From Eumeta japonica (taxonomy: Eukaryota > Arthropoda > Insecta > Lepidoptera > Psychidae): 64,000 nucleotides of DNA. Below are positions 57,960 through 64,000 of the stretch, one piece after another. The stretch is from contig BGZK01000481.1 in assembly GCA_005406025.1 (NCBI GenBank), forward strand, positions 248,001 to 312,000. The letters are read 5' to 3'. The position numbers were made by a program, and so were the translations under genes. How positions within the stretch are numbered: the first letter of the stretch is position 1; the number at the start of each line of letters is the position of its first letter. A model generated the notes under the pieces. It was given only the letters and a program-made list of their open reading frames with translations, was not told where the DNA came from and searched no databases.

Positions 57960-59473
57960 ATTTTATTATTTTAATTGCCTCTAAAAGCGAGGCATATTCG
58001 GCTAAAATAATAATTTTCTCCACGGAATTTGCGGTGGTCTTGATTTTTTTCGCGAAAGCTCACCGAAAGTTCACCGATGTCAATGCTAGTTACCACAGAC
58101 AATAGAACTTTGATGTTGTCGGTGGACGTGTTGTTTGAAGCGTTTTTAAGCGGTCCTTGCGGGGACCGGCTATCATTTTAGCATATGAAATATTTGTGGA
58201 AACCTGGTCACCTAGGCACTTAACGCAGCGTGCTTGCTGAAAGCAGTTTTTGGATGAATGATCGTAAGTTGACAATTGAAACATTGTCCTGGTTTTGTCC
58301 TGATTTTTGTGGGGCTGCCTCCACTTTTATCTCTGTGAGGGAACATACCACTTTAATGTTGAAAAAGGAACGCTTGGTTGCATTATCTATGGCTGTGACT
58401 GTGCTATGGCTATATTAGATGGGATTAATATGAGGTCTAGTGGCTTTCCGGCGCGGTTTGTTATCCGGCGCACCGATCGCACTGGGAGGTCCTGAGCAAA
58501 GAGATCTTCTTTGACCTCTCGTATTGGAAGTTCCTTCGATACACCTCGAAAGACAATGTGAAATTCGCGCTCCTCCTTCAAGGAGTATGTGTGATATGCG
58601 ACTTTAAGTGTCGCGAGAACGGCGGATAAATTTTGGAAGTCTGGGACAGCCGCCGGTTGAATTTTGAGGCCCCTTGTTGTATTACAGGCATCAGGATAAC
58701 AATGCTTCTGGATTCGCATTGTTTTCTAATTTTCGACTATCGGCCCTCATCATGGAAGAATAAGGGTGATGGTCGTTGGAGTTTTTTAGAGGTGGGGGTC
58801 TCGATGACATCAGTCTCGTCGATCGCGACTATGGCGTACATTGGTGACTTTGAGTTAACGGCCTTGGTAGACTGCGATAACTTCGCAGCCTTGGATACCT
58901 TAACTTTTTGTGATGCAGGAGCGTCCTGGGAGAGTGTCTATCTGACCGTACGCCAGGGAGGCGTGGTTGGAGGTGTTTTTTCCGATGTAGCCATGGCCGT
59001 CACGGGGGCGGTGGGCGTCACGGAGAGAGTGCCTGGAAAAACCGAGATCAATGCCTTCGGCTTCTTATACAACAGGCGGACGAAACCCGGTCCGTACGTG
59101 GCAAACAGACGCGGCTGGCGGGAGTTCCGCTTTTGTACTTGGGTGAATCCCTCCTTGTCGGAATCGTTTAGGTCATTAGAATCGTCACTCTACGAAATGG
59201 AGCTCAATTCCTCTGACATACGAGATTCGGAGGGTCGTTTAGTGGACTCCCTATTGGGATTGGTATCAAACTCAATTTGGAGTCGAATGCAAGGTTAGGC
59301 TGGTTGGGTGAGGCTGGAGATGAACAGTACACCTCGAAATCACGAAGGAGATCGAGGTAACCGCGTTCCGTGAGAAAATCCTTGAGTCTATTGTCCATTG
59401 TGGCAGCCGCGAGTGCCCTGCCGTAGTTAGACGCTTCCGACGTAGTTATGGGCAGTCCGTGCGCCCGGCGCAC
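57960..59473 (-). pseudogene. Gag-like ORF1 relic with PRE_C2HC domain and zinc knuckles
   Basis: Nucleic-acid-binding ORF1 protein of Jockey-clade LINEs. N-terminus from ATG at 59473: MRRAHGLPITTSEASNYGRA with RLKDFLTERGYLDLLRDFE. A PRE_C2HC-type stretch at 58650-58390 reads VAYHTYSLKEEREFHIVFRG then VSKELPIREVKEDLFAQDLP and SVRRITNRAGKPLDL. CCHC zinc knuckles lie near 58290-58170: CFNC in one frame, then HSSKNCFQQARCVKCLGD in the next. The tail near 58020-57964 is VEKIIILAEYASLLEAIK. At least three frameshifts and several stops break it. The 221-codon plus-strand frame at 58633-59298 is its antisense shadow. Confidence 0.75.
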
Positions 59474-59743
59474 GTGTGTCCGACTTGCACAGACTTTAAA
59501 CTCCCTGAAGTATTAAGACGCCTGCCTTTTTAACCCGTAGGCTGTGTAGGCTTCATCTAAGCGGCCTGAAGGCACTGGGGGTGCCAACGGAGCAAAGGTC
59601 ATAAGGACACTTTCGGGTTAACACGACATAATAACGTCATAGGTGACGGTGTTGCCCCGGGAAGAGGCAAAAATAACTAAAATCTTATAAAAGCATGTAG
59701 TGGAGGGGGTTGCAAAAAAACTGCGAAAGGCACTTATAAATCT

Positions 59744-59821
59744 AACGGTTCCGATCGAGGGGTTTAGGCCCTTAAATCACAGAACGGTTTCGATCAACGG
59801 GTTTAGGCCCTTAAATCACAG
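59744..59821. repeat. Tandem duplication, two 39-base units
   Basis: AACGGTTCCGATCGAGGGGT begins at 59744 and AACGGTTTCGATCAACGGGT at 59783; both continue TTAGGCCCTTAAATCACAGA. Lies in the 5' region of the LINE. Confidence 0.85.
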
Positions 59822-60700
59822 AATTTAAATTTACCATTCAAAAATGACCTATAAGCGTTACGTAAAGACGTAACGTAACGTTACTGAATTAAATTTGGAA
59901 TTGGATTGACCATCAAAAACAGAGTTTGACCATTAATCGTGACTCTCAGCAAGTCCCTCTTCAAAGACTATTGCTGATCAGCATGCGGTCGCCCTCATGT
60001 AGTCGATGGACAACCACTTATGCGTCTAAAACACACGAAATAACTAAAATAGTTAGTGGAATTTGAAGCGTGAATCTGCTGGAGCGTTCCCTAGGCGCAG
60101 AAACCGTGCGCAGGCTCGGCGTGCAGACGGTGCAGTAAACCGGAGTGTATCACCAGGACGAACGCAAACATGGCATAACTGTCGCCCTCGTGGCATAGCA
60201 CCAGACACACTCATACACGCGCGGAGCCCGACACTCCGGAACGCGGCTCGAAGGAACACTGACACACAGTAGTAACGTATTAAGCTAAACAGTGGTCCAG
60301 GGGACTGGACTGAAGGCGACCAATCACGACGGCAGAACAACCGGAACCGGCTCATAAATTACTATGCGGCAAGGATGTAAATGAAAGCGCTAGGCGCGAA
60401 CGCAACGCGACGTGCACGCAACACTTGGTGGACCCCGCAAATAAGGGAGCGTGGCGCTGCGTGAGTTATCAAATGAACACGTGCCGGTTGTTGACACCGC
60501 TAGGTCACCCAGGCTAAAAATGATGGTGCATGCTCGTCGCTGCACACTTCTCTGCTCTCGGTGTGGTTCAGCGACACAAAAAACACAGATGAGCACATAA
60601 AACACGTGGACACATATTGCATTTACGGAGCGCTGCAGCGCGCAGGATTGGAGCCAAGGCGGGACGACGACTGAGGGAAGATAATTACCAGCCGGTATTT

Positions 60701-61584
60701 TTATATCAACTAATTTCTGAATATATGACAACAGTTTTGTCAAAATATAACCAACTTTCCGTGTTCAGATTTTTTGGTTCAACACAATGATTTGTTCCCG
60801 ATAACAAAAGGAGTCGATTGGTGTAAAAAAAATTACTTTTTACCAAAAAATCATTTATGGAAATTTGATTTTCGTATTTACTTTGAAATACGATATAAGG
60901 ATGTACACACAAAAAATACAACAAAACAAGATATATTTCACAAAATAAAACACACAAAGAAGAATATAGGCAAACATTACGAATAAACAATTCCTAACAA
61001 CTAATTCATACCCGGGTATTAAAAATCAACTATTTAATACGTAAAAACACAATTAAAGACACAAAAGGTATTCTTAATCTAAGTCCGTTTACATAACATT
61101 TATACGTATAAAATATATTATTAAATACATATTTATTTATTCATTATCGAATTTAATACTAAGGGCGCGGCTGCCCTGAGATGAGATGAGACACAATATT
61201 TGTGCTATTTTTTCTGATAACAACTGTTTACTTTTTTCGACTTGAGACTGTTGACGTGAGCCCGACTCATACATGTCATTTTATTTATCTTTAAGTTAAG
61301 CATTATGTCACTAAAGGCAGTTGTATATATATTCACTTTAATAGTACAGATACGTAAACGAAATTGGAAACAATTGCTAGTTTTCTTTTTTAGAAATATT
61401 GCATTTCACGAGTAGGTAAAACACGTCGCAAATTCCATAGCAAATGGATGAATGTTTTAGGCACGCAAAAAAAAGAACAAAATACACGCTCATTGTTATA
61501 CAAAGTAGCTTTCGCTCTCTTGGACATAGATCAAATTATTGTTTCATCGTATACTTCAATTGATTGCGATCTTAATCATAAGAC
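60701..61584. other. AT-rich stretch, no gene seen
   Basis: A repeat-like phrase GCTGCCCTGAGATGAGATGA lies near 61170-61190. Frames at 60706-60990 on either strand have no recognised content. Confidence 0.35.
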
Positions 61585-61730
61585 CAAACGCATTCCTGTT
61601 CTCGATTCAGATCGCGGTCCTGTTCTCGATCCGATTTTGTCTCATTCTCGATTTCTGAATCGAGTCCTGTTCTCGATCCCACTTTGTCTCATTCTTGATT
61701 CTGATTGCGATCCCGCTTTTGATTACGAAT
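61585..61730 (-). repeat. Degenerate GATC-type short-period repeat
   Basis: Minus-strand equivalent of the family at 7476: on the plus strand CCTGTTCTCGATTCAGATCG, CCTGTTCTCGATCCGATTTT, GTCTCATTCTCGATTTCTGA and GTCTCATTCTTGATTCTGAT follow each other, with a roughly 50-base higher-order period. Confidence 0.65.
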
Positions 61731-62640
61731 TTAGTATCTGCCGCGCGATGCTTGAATGACACTGCAGCCGCTGCATTTTCCATAGAGCGTTTTAAAGTTT
61801 TAAATAACAAAAAATGTAATTAAAAACACTAACTACTATTCAATTGTTTCTAGTTTTATAAAAAATAAAATGTATAGGTAAATAATAAACTAAGCGTTTG
61901 CTTTGCTTTGCTCACATCGTGATACCATCAACTGAAAGAGAAATTTATATAAAATAATCAATATTGATCATCAACCTATTTAGTTGGATAAAGATTAACA
62001 TCATGATACGAAGTTATCGCTTTTTGATGCTACCCATTTTTTTGATTGACTAATTTAAACAAAAAGCTGTTATTGTGTATTAACTATAATAGTTACACAC
62101 ATAATCTCGCGGGCTTTTTTGTGGGTAATGATGAGTACTATCGTGTAATATATTATGTTTTGTATCATCTATAGTTTCCGCAGCGCACATTAAATAATAA
62201 CTACACTATACAAATTTTTAATACCTCGGTTGCATTATTCCACAGGCACCTCTAGTTTATTTGAAAATAAAGTACAGTCCGTGTTATTCGTCGATAATGT
62301 AGCTTTTTATAGAAGAAAGCATTTTTATTTTAGTTCATCCATTACAAATAAAAACCTTTTCTCTATATCATATTATTTTAAATTGTCTTCGCAATACAGT
62401 AACAGAAAATTTAAAAAAATGCATTACTCGTGTGGGAACCTCCTTCGTCTTTAGTTTTTTATTGTCTTTTTTTATTATTTGCTAGGGTGTTTTCAATGCA
62501 GTTTGTAAAAAATTTAATTGACCAGTCATTAAGGTGCAAACGATACATACAGTCCTTCAAAGATGCGACAGACAGACCCCACGGGCTTAGTAATAAGGTC
62601 GCTTCGACGCCTCGAGGGTACGAGACCCTAAAATTGTGAA
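61731..62640. other. AT-rich stretch, no gene seen
   Basis: Nothing recognised; frames at 62230-62454 and 62430-62639 look random. Confidence 0.35.
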
Positions 62641-62840
62641 GCCCTAAAGCCACGCGATTCCGTATGCAGGCCCGGTGTGACCGGGTCAGGCGGCGGGCCG
62701 TTGTAAAACCGGGGCTCGTGGCGTGTTCCCCCGCGTCAGGAGGCGGCGCGGTCTTTGTCGTCGCCGGGCTGTTGACGTACGCCTCCGCGGCACAAACGCC
62801 GTCGACGGTTTATTTTTCGGGGTCCCGGCTTAAGGATGAT
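62641..62840. promoter_or_regulatory. GC-rich CpG island
   Basis: CpG-dense from 62660 to 62830 (GGTCAGGCGGCGGGCCGTTG, GGAGGCGGCGCGGTC, GTACGCCTCCGCGG). It also contains short inverted words (GGCCCGGTGTGACCGGGTC). The 86-codon plus-strand frame over it runs into the GT microsatellite and is doubtful. Confidence 0.3.
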
Positions 62841-62886
62841 ATGCCGCCTGTTTATTCGGCCTCACAATGCTCATACAAGGGGAAAT

Positions 62887-62909
62887 GTATGTGTGTGTGT
62901 GTGTGTGTA
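62887..62909. repeat. (GT)n microsatellite
   Basis: About 11 TG units just right of the GC-rich island. Confidence 0.85.
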
Positions 62910-63574
62910 GTATGCGGCGGGTAAACGTTAATCTCGAAAAAGCGAGCTTAAAATGTGGGTATTTACGCACGTCGCTTATAACGCACAGCGACGGCTATTG
63001 TATCCGCGGAGAAAAAACTTCAAGGCGAGTAAATGGCTGAGAGAATTAATTTTTTTTTTAGCTTAAATAGAACTTTAAGATTTTCGTTTGTGTCGCTAGA
63101 ATTGTTTGATTAAAATAATATTTTGAAATGCATATATAAGTTAATAAATAAGCCGTGTCTGTACATTAAATATTATTGCAAAAGGAAAAACAATTCATTC
63201 GCATTGTAATTATGTTATCGAGGCTAAAAAAATTGCTTTTAGATTTTTTTCAGTTTGAGCGTTTATTTTTTGTTGTTTGGTCTTATGGTATACTACCAAT
63301 CAATCAAATATTGATTGTTCTTCGTCACTACGCTACTATAGATAACAAAAGTTTTCAATTAATTTAAGTAACAGTTCAGGGTTGTTTTTACATTTAAGCT
63401 ACTTCACGAATAAAACCATATAACAACATTTAGCAAATTATGCTTTGTGCGTTGATTGTTGAATGTTGAGAAAACTGCATATACTGAGAAAGATTTTTTT
63501 ATAATATTACAACGAAAATTTGTATACTATTTGAACGATAAGTATTTGAATTCCAATTAACAATAAGGTATATC
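62910..63574. other. AT-rich stretch, no gene seen
   Basis: Nothing recognised. Confidence 0.35.
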
Positions 63575-63790
63575 TTTAAAAAATTTTGAAAAATCCAAAA
63601 GTGCACGCCTCATAGTGGTCGTTCAATTTTTACAAAAACTACGTTGAATTAGACCGTGATCTTCGAGTTTAGGATAATACTAAACCGTTTGGAAAAAGAA
63701 TAGCTAGATCAGTTAAGTCTTTCAGGAGTTATCGTGATCACACGAGTATGGATACATATAGACACACGGACGTCCACGGAATAATTTTGT
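63575..63790 (+). repeat. Fragment of a dispersed lepidopteran repeat
   Basis: AGCTAGATCAGTTAAGTCTT, CAGGAGTTATCGTGATCACA and AGACACACGGACGTCCACGG match a repeat type I associate with Lepidoptera. No ends or coding sequence seen. Confidence 0.4.
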
Positions 63791-64000
63791 TAAACATCTT
63801 TTTCATTAATTTAAAAAGCAAAATGTCTTTTAAAAATATCATAAATGTCGAAGCTAGTGTTTTTCCTTGATATTCATGTGTAAATGTTATTATATAAGTG
63901 GGATAAAAAATAAATAGAGACACTTTTAGTTCAAAAAATCACTTGATTTTTTGTAAGGCGAGAGCAGAGCACTACCTAAACGCTCCGCTTGTGAAGCGTG
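63791..64000. other. AT-rich window end, no gene seen
   Basis: Nothing recognised. Confidence 0.3.

Larger units (their letters stand above)
57690..60700 (-). mobile_element. Jockey-like LINE lacking ORF2
   Basis: Minus-strand order: GC-rich 5' region (about 60700-59480), gag ORF1 relic (59473-57960), then a 3'-UTR-like segment (57780-57690) ending TAGGTCGCGTGGCCGGGTAT. The endonuclease/reverse transcriptase ORF, normally about 2.5-3 kb, is absent: gag is followed almost directly by the 3' segment. The 5' region contains a 39-base tandem duplication (59744-59821). The outer limits are estimates from composition; no target duplication was identified. Confidence 0.65.

Noticed and set aside
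58633..59298. A 221-codon open frame on the plus strand, the longest in the window
   Set aside because: It lies antisense to a recognisable LINE gag relic on the minus strand, its start is inside the PRE_C2HC-coding region, and its protein has no recognised domain.
62664..62924. An 86-codon frame in GC-rich DNA
   Set aside because: Low stop frequency from GC content, runs through a (GT)n tract, and has no recognisable domain.
1..64000. CRISPR arrays, operons, phage or other prokaryotic systems
   Set aside because: Spliced genes, insect transposons and microsatellites show a eukaryotic genome; no regularly spaced identical repeats with unique spacers were seen.

Overview
The window is AT-rich eukaryotic DNA with introns, microsatellites and many decayed transposable elements. 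The repeats (TC...CTAG Helitron-like elements whose tails resemble GAAGCCGCGGG...CTAGT, a mori-type mariner, RTE-like and Jockey-like LINE relics, and dispersed repeats I recognise from moths and butterflies) point to a lepidopteran insect. This is recognition from memory; no search was run.

The one confidently identified gene is the 3' two thirds of a D2-like dopamine receptor (Dop2R) on the + strand, in seven exons between 48902 and 51358. It runs from TM3 to the stop codon and carries the aminergic Asp of TM3, the DRY motif, the TM5 serines, CWxPFF, NPxxY and a short tail ending HCGT. No exon for the N-terminus, TM1 or TM2 was recognised in the window. An in-frame TAA sits at 49876-49878, early in the third intracellular loop, while the receptor frame reads on past it. 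Two acceptors in this loop have tandem in-frame alternatives.

At the left edge (1479-1741) lies what looks like the last coding exon of another + strand gene, with a basic, AT-hook-like protein sequence that I cannot name. From there to 48.9 kb the window is intron or intergenic DNA. It holds Helitron-like elements (6.3-7.1, 34.9-35.1, 37.1-37.7 kb), a tRNA-derived SINE (12.1 kb), a Penelope-like GIY-YIG relic (13.1-13.5 kb), a dead mariner (19.0-20.1 kb), two large fold-back elements (21.8-23.4 and 28.6-29.7 kb), a hairpin element (27.8-28.1 kb), a common lepidopteran repeat (38.8-39.6 kb), and LINE pieces at 42.2-42.6 and 44.0-44.3 kb. One repeat family occurs three times (44.5, 47.2, 56.1 kb). 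Several GC-rich islands stand out; the one at 20.5 kb has a CRE, ETS-like, YY1-like and CCAAT-type cluster and looks like a promoter.

To the right of Dop2R come its probable 3' UTR, a decayed IS630/Tc1/mariner-type transposase (56.8-57.4 kb), a Jockey-like LINE that keeps a broken gag ORF but lacks ORF2 (57.7-60.7 kb), a degenerate GATC-rich repeat (61.6 kb), and a GC-rich block followed by a GT microsatellite (62.6-62.9 kb).

I found no prokaryotic genes, CRISPR arrays, rRNA or complete tRNA genes.
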